Below are positions 23,187 through 34,600 of a DNA stretch of 64,000 nucleotides, one piece after another. The notes beneath the pieces were generated by a model. That model searched no databases, was not told the origin of the DNA, and worked only from the letters and a program-made list of their open reading frames with translations. Each line of letters opens with the position of its first letter. Positions within the stretch are counted from its first letter, which is position 1. The stretch is from positions 2,231,923 through 2,295,922 of the forward strand of contig NC_044917.1 in assembly GCF_003576645.1 (NCBI RefSeq). The letters are read 5' to 3'. A program made the position numbers and the translations under genes. Source of the stretch: Ipomoea triloba (lineage: Eukaryota > Streptophyta > Magnoliopsida > Solanales > Convolvulaceae).

Positions 23187-25820
23187 CTAGAGGCTAAAGC
23201 TTGACCGAAACATTAGAGTTGGGAACTTGGTTTCCCCGTCCACCACATATAGAATAGCAGGTTGCATTCTGCATCTGTTCCCCAAGTTAAAATTAAGGAA
23301 TGCTTCGATCTGAAAATGTTCGCAGTTTGTTGGGCCTTGGACCAACCCACCCAAGCTCAAACCCCATCCAAAATCATCCTCAGGGATATCAGACATAGTA
23401 ATAGCCCATTGTAGAGTTTTGGGATGTGATTTTTTCATCTCGATCCAGCCTCCTATTCTTGTACTCTCGTCAAGCTGTGACTCAAGCATCAAAGCCATAG
23501 ATCCATCCAAGACACTGTCCTTCCTGATTGTGCCTATGAGCAGATCCTCTTCCTCCACAGATGTCCGAGATTGTTGGTGTCGCCGAAAAATGCCAATAGG
23601 AAAGGTCATGGATCCAAGTCTAGGTTGCTGGCTAGACACTTTCAGCACTTTGTGGATACCCATAAGGGTCAGCTTTGTACTCGTGGAAAGTTGACAAACA
23701 ACTTGTCCAAAAGTGCTGAAACAATTGAGAGTTCTGGAAGAGATAGGTGGAGCTCCTATGCCAGAGGCAAATTGAGCCAATGAAGCCACAATATTTGATT
23801 TCCTTGTCATTATACCAATGGCACCACCATTTAGATCATTCAAGAAGGGTGGCCCTAGTGTTGAATAGTCTGTAAGGGCCTTTTCCTGAAAAATTAATTA
23901 ACAAGGGCAACTTTTTACCATGCAATTGGCTGACTTACTTTAAGGGGGAAAAGATGGAATATAATCTGTAATTTTCTATGCAAACAGTCTATCACTGGAA
24001 ACACAATATGTAATTACTAAATGGCAGACTGTTACCTGGTGAGGAGAACTTGTGCCAACACTGACATCCCTGCATCGAGCACCCACTGGTATTGCAACTG
24101 CAGAGAACCAGTTGCTTACGTTTGCACAATATAGAACCTTAGCAAGAGAAAGTGGACTGCCCAAGATATCACCTCCGCCTCTTTCACTACCAACAAACTC
24201 TGTTAAAAGTGTATCTTTCTCTCGAATGGTTGTTTCAAACCAGAGCCTGGAGTCAATTCCAGTCTTAATACCAGCTCTCTGAAGTGCATCACAGGTTGAT
24301 TGATCAACAGTGTCCATCATCAACAATGCCCCAACTACATCAAACTCTCCCTTCACACGAGTGCTAGCTTCTTGGAATGGACTTGCTTTAGAAGTTTTAT
24401 AGAAGGAAAGCAAGCGTTCCACCTTCTCTTGTCTATCCCTCAGCTTCATGATATCTGAAAATGCTTCTCGCTGCAACCTCTTCAAGATTTCAATCTGAAA
24501 AGGACATCATTGGAAGAGTTGTAAAGCTCCATCATACAGCTTGTAGTTACCTATTGAAGCATCAAATTTGAGAAATTATAGAGAGCCAAAAGAGACAGCT
24601 ATGGAAGTTATAGTTGTAATAGAGCTGACAAAATAGACTGTTAGGACCCCAGCTACATTAAGAACTTATGTTGCCAGTTTGGAAACTAATGATGTAGTCA
24701 TCGTACTTGAGGTGAAAATAATGTAGCAGCCAGCAGGCAACAATTCATTCAATTGAGGTAGTGGCAACAATTCAAATCATATCATAGGAAGAGGGCAGAG
24801 GCAAATTTAGACAAGTGTAAATATCTGAACTTGAACCGATCTCTTAGCAAGGAATTCCAAGTCTTCAGTATTCTTGGGCATCAACAAAATCAGGTTTCCC
24901 ATTTGGCCATTTCAAAGGTCAAATAATATTAGTTCTATTCTAGTTATCTTAAATACCCAATGAACAGAAAGAAAGGCAATCCCAAAATTTCTCTGAACAT
25001 TGCACCGACTCTCCAACATATTAAGACACTCTTACTTGATCACTTCATTGCATTTACCACCAAAAACATTAACAAAATAATCCCCTGAGTTCATCCCTAT
25101 GAGAATAAACAATTCCTGAATCCTGACTAGTTTATGACCTCACATAACAATGTTAGTGCAAATTATGCCATGACACCATACTCATTTTCATTTGTGCGCC
25201 CCATAGTTGTCAATTATGTTTAACTAAATCTAAATGTTCAGAACTGTAATGTTTAAACAATTCATAACGAGATAAACACTCATTACATTTAAATCAAAGT
25301 TCATGGGTTCATCACATTTAAACTAAATGCTGACTGGAATTCATGCAGATAAGTGAGCACAAGCTCATATCAACATACTTCAATTTGCCAAGCCTATGCT
25401 CCCTCTTCAATACACATACAATTTATTGAAGTGCTTATCTGCACTCACGTTGAACACTGCACACTCGCAGAGTATCTCCAGAAATACACCGCCTCCAGGA
25501 CACGAAATTTCAACGACACAGCAGCAAAACACAATTCATTCATAATAAACAACCGAAAGTGTAAATTGCGATGAAAATCCATTATCAGCACTTTGAGATA
25601 AACACACTGCTTTTTCCGGAAATAAAATGCGAATCAACATAATTTACTTGCATATTTGAAGATAATAATAATAATAATAGCACTTCGTGGAAAGTAAAAT
25701 GGAGAGTACCGGACTGCGGCGTTTGGAATTTTCGCTCCGGTGAAGAATGCGGGAAGCGAAGTCTTGAGTCGATTGCGCGAAAGCTTTCAGCTTATCAACC
25801 ACCATGGCTGCCGGCTCCAT
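23187..25820 (-). CDS. Conserved plant-like protein of unknown function
   Basis: I do not recognise this family. Three exons on the minus strand join cleanly in phase 0 to 422 residues: 25710-25820, 24036-24494, 23187-23885. An alternative start four codons upstream (25832) would add MPIE. The first 37 residues are probably helical. Residues about 38-70 are charged and look like a coiled coil (EILKRLQREAFSDIMKLRDR). The middle is mixed. The last 230 residues have few charges, many alternating hydrophobic residues and several Gly-rich turns (DDFGWGLSLGG), as in a beta-rich fold, possibly a plastid or mitochondrial outer-membrane type barrel. There is no clear signal peptide, kinase, DNA-binding or enzyme motif. 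It is convergent with the Pumilio gene. Coding is supported by clean splice signals and in-frame joins. Confidence 0.8.
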
Positions 25821-26118
25821 TTCTATGGGCATCGAGCAGACAGTTTTAATTGAACTGAGCAGAAAATTTTGGAGGAAATTTGAAAACGAAAAAAAAACAA
25901 AACAAAACAAAACAAATAGATGAGAAGAGCCCTTGCCGCTTGGGTCTTCAAAAACGGACCCTATAATTCCGCGATTATGGCATGATTTCCCCCTTAATTT
26001 AGATTGATGATAAATTAATCTCGCATAATCTCCTGTTTATCAGCCACCGTTGTTTGTGACTGTTTATTGGGCCATACAGATCGCATACAGTATCTCCTAT
26101 GCGAGAGTCCAAACAAAT
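25821..26118 (-). promoter_or_regulatory. Leader and promoter region of the unknown minus-strand gene
   Basis: Upstream of the start codon is a purine/A-rich run (AAAACAAAACAAAAC on the plus strand near 25893), probably in the 5' UTR. The GC content is higher than in flanking intergenic DNA. No clear TATA box seen. Confidence 0.35.
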
Positions 26119-26564
26119 GGGGTGTTTGGTTCATGGTTTACCCAAAATGAAAATTAAAATCATAATTAGTATTTATTTGATAACTTTTTAAAATATAATT
26201 TGGAGATTTGATTACACTTTTAATTAAAACATTCATTTCTTAATTAAAAATAGGTATTATTATCTCATTAGTAATCTTATTTTTAAGTTTGAATTATTGG
26301 TTTTAGATTTTTGTTTTGATTTTTTCTTTTATATTGGTGCTTATATGTCATTATATTATGATCAATTGCCTTCATTTTTAAATTTTATATTTGCAAACTT
26401 TTATTTTCATTATAAAGTCATATATACCAAACATTAATATTGATAATCATTCTAATTTCACTGTACTACCAAACATGCAAAATACTTTCACAAAACCTCA
26501 TAACCATTACCGAGTATTTGATTCTCATTCCAATTATGATTTTCTTGTGCGAACCAAACACACC
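26119..26564. mobile_element. hAT-like MITE
   Basis: The left end reads GGGGTGTTTGGTTC and the right end is the inverse, GCGAACCAAACACACC. Between them is about 440 bases of AT-rich sequence without coding capacity. GTTTGGT-type ends of this kind are common in plant non-autonomous hAT elements. I could not define an exact 8-base target duplication. Confidence 0.6.
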
Positions 26565-27043
26565 TAACAAATTACTACATATTATGATAACTCGATGTGA
26601 TATATTGATCACTTAAAGACATGATATTCAAATTAATGATCTAGTTATTATACTTAAACAAACAAATTAAGTATACCATACTATATTTGTAACATAGTCT
26701 TTTATTTAACAATATGATTATTTCACCTTATTGTTTCATCAATATGTTGTTGTTAGCTAATTGTGCCAAACGAAATTTATGTGAAGTGCTTATTTTATCT
26801 ATTCGAATTAAAGTACTTATCTTCAAGATGTATTGTTTGTGATATGTTATAGGTTACAGAGAATAATTTTAAAAATAACTTTAAATTTCAATAATTCAAT
26901 ATAGGAAGATTAAATTTGTACCGCAGTATTATTATATTTTTTAAAATAATATGATTACATCACTTATTGTTTCATCAATGTGAACTGTAAAGCAAGTGCC
27001 ATAATTAACAATATCTTGATAGTTGATATATACCAAAATACTA

Positions 27044-27686
27044 AGGCTATGTTTGGCAAACCTAGCTGAAAATGTAGCTGAAAGCTGAAAAGTAGCTGAA
27101 AACTGAAAAGCTATAAGCTCGAAGCTGAAATATGAAGAGCTGTTATGCTTAAAAGTGTTTGGTAAAATTAGCTTTTTGATAAGCTGATAAATGTAAAAAG
27201 ACTAAAAAGGACATCTTCATATAATTTAAATAATTTTAAATTTAAATAGGTTTGTTTATATATTAAAATATAAAATAATGAAATCAATATATTTAAATAA
27301 AATATAAAGTAAGAGCATATATTTGAAAATATATAAAGTAAAAAAATATATTTATAATTCATAAGATTAGTTCATACAAAAATTAATGTTCAAACATAAA
27401 TATCAAACTGAAATTACAACCAAACATAATGAAAAGAAAATGTCAAAAGGGTTTTAATTGAGAGGGGTAAAGGATGTCATTTATTTAAAATAATAAGGAT
27501 AAAGATGAAAGAAAGTTAAAAAGCTACTAGCTTATTTTTAAAAAGCTACCCCAAGTAGCGTTTCAAAATAAGCTCTTATTTTAAGCTACTAGCTTATTTT
27601 GAGAACATTACCAAACAGAGCTTATAGCTTATTAGTAGCTTAAAATAAGTTATAAGCTCCTAAATAAGCTCTACCAAACAAAGCCC
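27044..27686. mobile_element. hAT-like MITE with AGCTTATAAGCT-rich arms
   Basis: Termini AGGCTATGTTTGGCA and TACCAAACAAAGCCC are inverted. The subterminal arms are full of AGCTGAAAAG/AGCTTATAAGCT motifs, which can fold on each other. This is typical of the large dicot MITE group starting GGGCTTTGTTTGGTA. There is no coding capacity. Confidence 0.75.
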
Positions 27687-27699
27687 AAATTAACCATTG

Positions 27700-28440
27700 A
27701 CAATTAAAACACCTAAAATTGCATTATTATATTATTAATTAATGACTTAGTCTACATCTTCAAAGTCAAAGGCACCATCTGTTTGAATGATTCCTGTTTT
27801 CTTTTTTTTTTTTGTTTTTTGTTTTTTGCTTTTGTTTTTGTTTTTTTTTTTCAATGCAGATCCATATATTTATAACATTAATGGCACGATGACAATCCAT
27901 TAAATAACAATAATAATATATTATTATTATTATTATTATTCATTAACCTTGTGGTCATGTGGCATGTAGTGACTCTCCAAATTGAATGTGAGCAATGTCA
28001 GTTTTTCTATTTGTGTGACCCTGCGCTGGTAAATAAGTGAGCCCTATCAAAGTATAAATAGACTGCGAATTGAAGAAAATTTGTAAAGAGAAAAATGCAA
28101 AAAAAAAAAAAAAAAAAAAACTAATTTTGGGCCATTATAATCACAAATACATATACTAACTATTATGGCAGGGCTGGACTAGGGGCCCCAAAATTTTGGA
28201 GCTTTGTGCGATTGCACATCTTGCACGCTCTAAAATTCGGCCCTGGTCATGAGATCGAGCCTCAGGGAGTATTAGATGAACATATACTTTAATATCATGA
28301 GTTTGATTTTCATCCAAGTACGTAGTTCAAGTTTTTCATAATCGATTTTTCAATATGATTTGTTACGTAGTTAAATTTTTTTTGCATATGATTTATTAAT
28401 TTACAAATAATTTATTAAATTATCAAGTAGACGTTATTTT
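27700..28440. other. Simple-sequence-rich intergenic DNA
   Basis: Contains long T/G-T runs near 27800-27855, a TTA/ATT microsatellite near 27918-27940 and an A run near 28100-28121. A small fragment at about 28170-28247 with CAGGGC-type ends (CAGGGCTGG ... CGGCCCTGG) may be a decayed DNA transposon. No gene. Confidence 0.4.
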
Positions 28441-28441
28441 T

Positions 28442-29293
28442 TAAAAGAGTTAATATCACAAATTGTCCTCTGACTATTGGGGTAGTACTCCTTTTAGTAC
28501 TCGACTTTCAATTCGACCACAAATGGTCCTCTGACTTTCATTTTTGACCACAAATAGTCCTTTTGTTAAAATTTCTGTTAAATAGGTGTTAAATCTAGGG
28601 GTATTATCGTCAAATTGATATATATAATGTTCATAAAATAAAAATGTTTATAATTTTTCACCAACAAGCATAATTGAAACAATTAACAAATATAAATACT
28701 CATAAATAAAAAGACAATACACTTTATTCTCGTAATTATGCGTACAAAATTAAGATTTAATATTAGAGCTATCTATTTTAATTTAACCAACAGACTAAAA
28801 TAGAAGATTTTTTAAAAAAAATCTTGCTTTCATCATTTTCATGGTTGTTCATACATGGTCGATTAATAATTTTCACTTTTCATTAATCGATCAAACATTT
28901 TGTTTGGGACATAACTGAAAGCTGCTACCGTTGAATTAATATAATTAATCAAGTACAAATTACGAACATTAATCATGGATTTTTATTTAATTTGTTCATT
29001 TATATAAGTTCTCACGTCCATTTTATTTTTATATTTATTAACTTAATGTTTATTAATGTTTGAAATTAATTATGTTGTCATATAATTCTAAAAAAGAATT
29101 AATCATAATAATATTAATCAATTTGACGATATTACCCCTAGATTTAACACCTATTTAACAGAAATTTTAACAGAGGACTATTTGTGGTCAAAAATGAAAG
29201 TCAGAGGACCATTTGTGGTCGAATTGAAAGTTGAGGACTAAAAGAAGTACTACCCTAATAGTCGGAGGACCATTTGTGGTATTAACTCTTTTT
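28442..29293. mobile_element. MITE with about 175-base terminal inverted repeats
   Basis: The left arm starts TAAAAGAGTTAATATCACAA and the right arm ends with its near-exact inverse, GGTATTAACTCTTTTTA. The arms stay similar for about 175 bases (through ACCACAAATGGTCCTC and GATTTAACACCTATTT motifs), up to ATCAATTTGACGATA. The centre is AT-rich and non-coding. Long TIRs suggest a Mutator-type non-autonomous element. The target duplication is not clear. Confidence 0.82.
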
Positions 29294-29544
29294 AAAAATT
29301 TTTGTTGATAGTAATGATATACTACAGATTATAAAAACATTTATAGGAAGTTTAAATGAACCAAACATGTCAAGTTAATTAAATTTTCAAGTAATTTAAT
29401 TTGTATGTTTGTTGAATAACACCAAACATACTCAGTAATTTTCCATGTAAAGTTATTATCATCAAATATATTCCTTAGAAACATTTTATCATAAATTTAG
29501 TTGATGGGAAAGTACAGTGTTAGCGGGTTTGAAAATATGTTTGG

Positions 29545-29700
29545 TTTTTTTTAGTACTACTGACTCTGTTACAATGCAATATTTGTTCATAACTACTTTC
29601 TCAACCTACGGAAGCACAAATAGTCAATATTGCATCCATTGAAGCTCGAGCTCACCCCCTTCCATATGGGAGTCAACAGGGTGCTACTAGACCACAAGAT
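29545..29700 (-). mobile_element. tRNA-like SINE, near full length
   Basis: Read on the minus strand: a tRNA-like head (CTTGTGGTCTAGTAGCACC as box A, GGTGAGCTCGAGC as box B), then GCAATATTGACTATTTGTGC and GAGAAAGTAGTTATGAACA, then AACAGAGTCAGTAGTAC and an A-rich tail. The same order is found at 48149-48304, 54913-55050 and (5'-truncated) 55431-55525, so this is a dispersed family. Confidence 0.7.
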
Positions 29701-30474
29701 TTTGACGATGAAGAGTTTAATGAAGCTTTTGTTAGCTTAGAGGGCTAATTACACTTTTGTCTATAATTGAATGACCTATTTAATTCTTATCTCATGTATT
29801 TATAAAGCCCGAAAGGAATGATCTAGTTGGTATATGATTTTTTTATCAAAAAATTACCAAAATTAAATAAATTAGTCGCACAAACTATTACACACAAAAA
29901 ATTTTTTTATCTAATGCACACACTTAAACACTAACTACGGATTCCTCCTGACCCAACAAAAAAAAAAAATGCATTTCTAAATGGACGTGGTTGTTTATGG
30001 ACAGAATTGAAAATGGCAAGATAGACATTTGTGGGTTTCACATGTTGGTACGAGTAAACCTAAATATTTTTTAATAGACAAATTACATTAAATAATATCC
30101 GTATAACTAATAAAATAAATATTATAATTCTTTTTTAATATATTAATGAGATTAGTTTTCACTTTTCATTACATTCTATTATTATAAATTTTCATCCATT
30201 AATCAAATTAGTTGATAAAAATTTCACTTGTAGTCCGCATTGTCATATCATTTTATCTCATTATATCTTTGAGACTTGTTTTTTTAATAATAATAATTAA
30301 TCATTCGCTTAATTTCTTGTCATTTATATGTTTAATAAATATGAAAAATATATAATTATCATTCAAACATCTTGTCCTAACATATAATTTATCTCTCTTG
30401 TAAATTTTTTGAATTAAATGATAAAATTAAATGTTAGTCATATTTATTAAATGGTGAAATAATAAAATTTTAAA
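29701..30474. other. AT-rich intergenic DNA, no gene
   Basis: I see no coding sequence or clear repeat here. Confidence 0.4.
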
Positions 30475-30841
30475 GGAAAAAGTGTCAAATAGGACACTGA
30501 AATTGTCGCTTTTGTGCAATTGGGCCATTAAACTTAAAAAGTGTGCAATTCAACCATCTAACAAGTAAAATTTGTGCAATTGGACAATTTTTACAAAAAA
30601 AATGTAATCAATTTAAGTTAAAAACATTTCAATATTGACTCCCAACTAGTATAGTAGAAGAAAATGCCACTCTTAATACATATATGTTAGTAATATAATT
30701 GGATTTTACCATAAAATTTTTGTAAAAATGGTCCAATTGCACAAATTTTGTTTGTTTGATGGTTGAATTGCACACTTTTTAAGTTCAATGGCCTAATTGC
30801 ACAAAATCGATAAGTTCAGTGACCTATTTGACACTTTTTCC
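30475..30841. mobile_element. Mutator-like MITE with 9-base target duplication
   Basis: A 367-base element begins GGAAAAAGTGTCAAATAGG and ends with the inverse, CCTATTTGACACTTTTTCC being the right arm with few mismatches. The arms run about 125 bases and carry GTGCAATT repeats. It is flanked on both sides by AATTTTAAA (30466-30474 and 30842-30850), a 9-base duplication as expected for Mutator-type insertion. Confidence 0.85.
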
Positions 30842-30920
30842 AATTTTAAAATGATGACTAATTGTGACAAGTAAATAAAAGCCAATGATGTAAAGTGACA
30901 AAATTACAAAAGTATAACTA

Positions 30921-31224
30921 AGGGTGCGTTTGGTTCGCACATGGGAATCGGAATCGGAATGGGTATCAAATACTTGGTAAGGGTAATGGGTTTTGGTGAA
31001 AGTATTTAGCATGTTTGGTAGTTGGGTGGAATGAGAATGATTATTAATAGTTGGGAAAGAAATGATGAAGGGAGATGAAACCCTTATTTAATAAGGGTAT
31101 GAGTTTTGCCATTGATAGGGGTATTCCAAACCCATAGTAGCATTCACAAAACCTATCAATCAAACACTAACAATCACTTTCATACCCATACCTTATGCCT
31201 AAACCCCCCAACCAAACACACCCT
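30921..31224. mobile_element. hAT-like MITE upstream of the ABCG gene
   Basis: Ends AGGGTGCGTTTGGTT and AACCAAACACACCCT are inverted repeats. The 304-base interior has GGGTATGAG/CATACCC-type internal inverted repeats and no coding capacity. It lies about 410 bases before the ABCG start codon, so it may contribute to that promoter. Confidence 0.75.
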
Positions 31225-31637
31225 AAATTTGACAATAACATACAATAGTTGATAGTTAAAAGTAAAATTTGTTCTTAGCAAATAGCGTGATACTACTATA
31301 GTACTACGAATTAATAAAAAAAAAAAAATTTAATATATATGTCACCCGGTTAGCGTGAAGCTTGAATAGAAGAAATATCCACCCGTTCAGGACTTCCGTG
31401 CGGGCAAAAATTTTCATGTCCGGTTTACTTAGACCGAGTCGTGGTCTGTGTGCCTGTGTGGGTCCCAACTCTTAGCTCAAAATCTAATACCCATCGTTTT
31501 CTACATTTCCAACGTCTTTACTCTTACGTCTTCCCCTTCAGGCTTCAGCTCTTCTTCTTAGAAGTTAGAACTGTCACCACAGCTCAACTCGGACGGAGAC
31601 AGGACGAGCAATCGAGAAAAACCGGCGGCCGTGGAGG

Positions 31638-34600
31638 ATGCCGCCGTCCATTTCCGCATTTACCGGCGCTGTTTTCGCTGCTTGCCTGTTAGTGAAGTTG
31701 GCGCATTCTCAAAGTTTCGAAGACATTGGCGGAGGAACTTCCGCATCTGTAGATAATCTGGCGGTGCAAGAATTGCTGACTCAGGAAGTCTACAGCCGCA
31801 TCAGGAATGTCACCTCGCTTGTTCTCAGCAGCGAGCTCGCTGAGAAGTCCAGCTTCTGCATTCTAAACATGTGAGTTCCAAAAGAGAAACTCCGTAGTAA
31901 TATAGAAGATGCCTTTTGGTTGTGTGTATTCAGCATTTTTTTTTTCAATTTATAGTTTTCGTTTATAATACTCGGTATTTTATTGAGGTGCAGAGAAGAG
32001 GACTGGAATAATGCATTCAATTTTACTCAGAATTTGAGCTTCGTGAGTTCGTGTGTTGTCAAAACTCGAGGTAAGATTGTACTTCATTTTTTTGCAATGT
32101 TTACTGCTACTAGAAAACTTTAAATAGTAAGATATCTGAGCTTTGTGAATTTGTGACAAGATCTATGAATTTGCCAAGTTCGTTAACTTAATCAAATGTA
32201 TTTTGATTTTTGAATGGTAACACCACCTGAATCACAGATGGTGAAATTAAAGACTGGTTTAGGAGATTCTGCCAAGCAATTATTTGACAACCTATGCTTA
32301 CTTGTGTTTAAGTAAAAGGAAATGAGAGTGAAAACTCTATCAAGCTTAGTAGTATTTGATTAGGTCATTACAATCAGGATTAGATGGGTTCTGACTGGAA
32401 ATCTTACCTCCCCACTCTCCATTTAATAGGGAATAGTTTATTAGTTCATCTGTTTATGATATGGTAAAGACTATATTGCCCTTGGCCGCTTGCCTGCTGC
32501 CTACAGAAGTTGTTAATGGCTTATATTAGAATATATGGTGGCACTCTTGCTAATGGAATGCTTACATGAAAATAACATAAAACTCTCATTTCTTTCAACA
32601 ATGTGTTGATAAAATTAAAAATGATGCTATAAGTGAAATTGCATTAAAAAATCATGCATGCTATATTCAATGAATTTCTTCCTTTCATACTGGAGTAAAT
32701 TTTCACTCTCATATATCTGTCTCCATCAGTTGTAATTTCTAACTAAAGTTTAATGAATCTTTGTATTGGCAAACAGGGGATGTACCACAAAGATTATGCA
32801 CTGCAGCAGAAATAAGATTCTACTTCAGTAACACCTTCATGACATCAGGGAGTTCCAGTTACCTAAACCCCAACAGGAATTGTAATTTGACTTCTTGGGA
32901 ACCTGGTTGTGAGCCAGGATGGGCATGCAGTACTGGCTCAAATCAGAACCCTGACCTCAGAAATTCACAAGACATACCTGCTAGAATCACTGATTGTCAA
33001 CCTTGTTGTGAGGGCTTTTTCTGTCCTCATGGTATTACTTGTATGATACGTAAGTATATTAAATGTTTTCCCACACTTTACTTTTTACTTAAGACTCTAA
33101 ACAATATATATAGTTTATGTTCCTGTTACTTAAATGACCTTTCCTTTATTTTATGACTATAATTTATTGGGAAGACATTATTAGTCATTTCTGATGGGCT
33201 TCATAAATAATTAGCTTGAAGGGTCCATAGATTAAAAAAATAAAAATAAATAAGGACATCAATGCCATGGGGGTGTAGTATATTGTTTCCAACCTGTCTT
33301 GGTAGTTACTGCTAAAATAATTGTGTCTCTCTGCTGAGTATTCAAAATTAAGCTACACATTGGCTGTCTGTTTATGCCACAAGAAAATGCACTAAGTTTG
33401 ATGGTTTTTCATGCATGTGTGCTTTTGAATTTTGACTGTACTAGACACTAAAAGATAACTCTTATCTTATGACTTCTGCAATTGAACCTTAGATTTTAAA
33501 GTTTTGCTGACTGATTGTGAGGGGTCAAATTCTCTAATAAGTTTCTGTACTTTTTGAAGCCTGTCCATTGGGTTCATATTGCCCACTCGCAACGCTCAAT
33601 AAGACTACTGGAGTATGTGAACCGTAAGTTTTCTACTTGATACAAGATTTCAAGGCCTTATTTATCCTTCTCTTCCTCTTTTTTCAGCATGCTAATATAT
33701 TTGTCTTCAGATATAGCTATCAATTACCTCCGGGACATCCAAATCACACTTGTGGGGGGGCAAACATATGGGCTGATGTTCGTAGAAGCTCAGAGGTATT
33801 CTGTTCTGCAGGATCTTACTGTCCATCAAATACAGAAAAGATTCCATGTGGTAGTGGGTATTGATTTCTTCCTGAATCTTCAGTGAAGTTTCTTTATTTT
33901 AGTACTTCAGATCTCCCTCAACAAGCTACTCAAAATTTCAAGAATTGGATTGGTATGTGATAAACACCAGAGCAACAATAGGGTAACACTAAAACCAGAA
34001 CACAATGGAATCTGGAATAAGGAAAATAGTTACTCGTAACATGTCCTTTCAATGTAACGTGCTACTTGTGAAGATTGCTTTGAAATCGCCTAGCAAATAT
34101 TGTGGTAGTCTTATGTGAAGGCTCTCTAGAAATTTTATATTTCTACCATTGTATTAATTTACCAAAATATAAATTTATAATTTATTGAAGAAATCACCAA
34201 GGATTACATTGATTAGAGTATGAGACTTATCATATGTAAACCATTTCATGTTATATAATATGCTAACTTACTAACATTCACAGATACAGTTGTAAAAACA
34301 ATAGTAATAATAAAATACTAACATACGTCCATATCCAAAAAAGAAGAAGCCTGTCTATGCTTTGGTGAGACTAATTCTTAATCTTTAATCTTCAGGAATT
34401 ATTGCCCTACAGGTTCCAGATCTGAGAAACGTAAGTTCTATATTGAATTTAAGCAATTATGTGTAATATGGTGGTGCAACAGAAAGTGTGTGTGTATCAT
34501 ACCTCTAGTATGTGGGTTAATTTTTCTTTTTAATTGCTGATTCGTTCATGGATCATCTGACCTTCTATAGCTTACAGGATGCTTCAAGCTGACATCATGT

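Noticed and set aside
28170..28247. Very small transposon with CAGGGC ends
   Set aside because: The inverted ends match only over about nine bases and no target duplication is visible; chance cannot be excluded.
34571..34577. First AG (TATAG) as acceptor of ABCG exon 7
   Set aside because: It shifts the frame of the conserved [10 protein letters not shown] segment; the AG six bases later (ACAG) keeps it.
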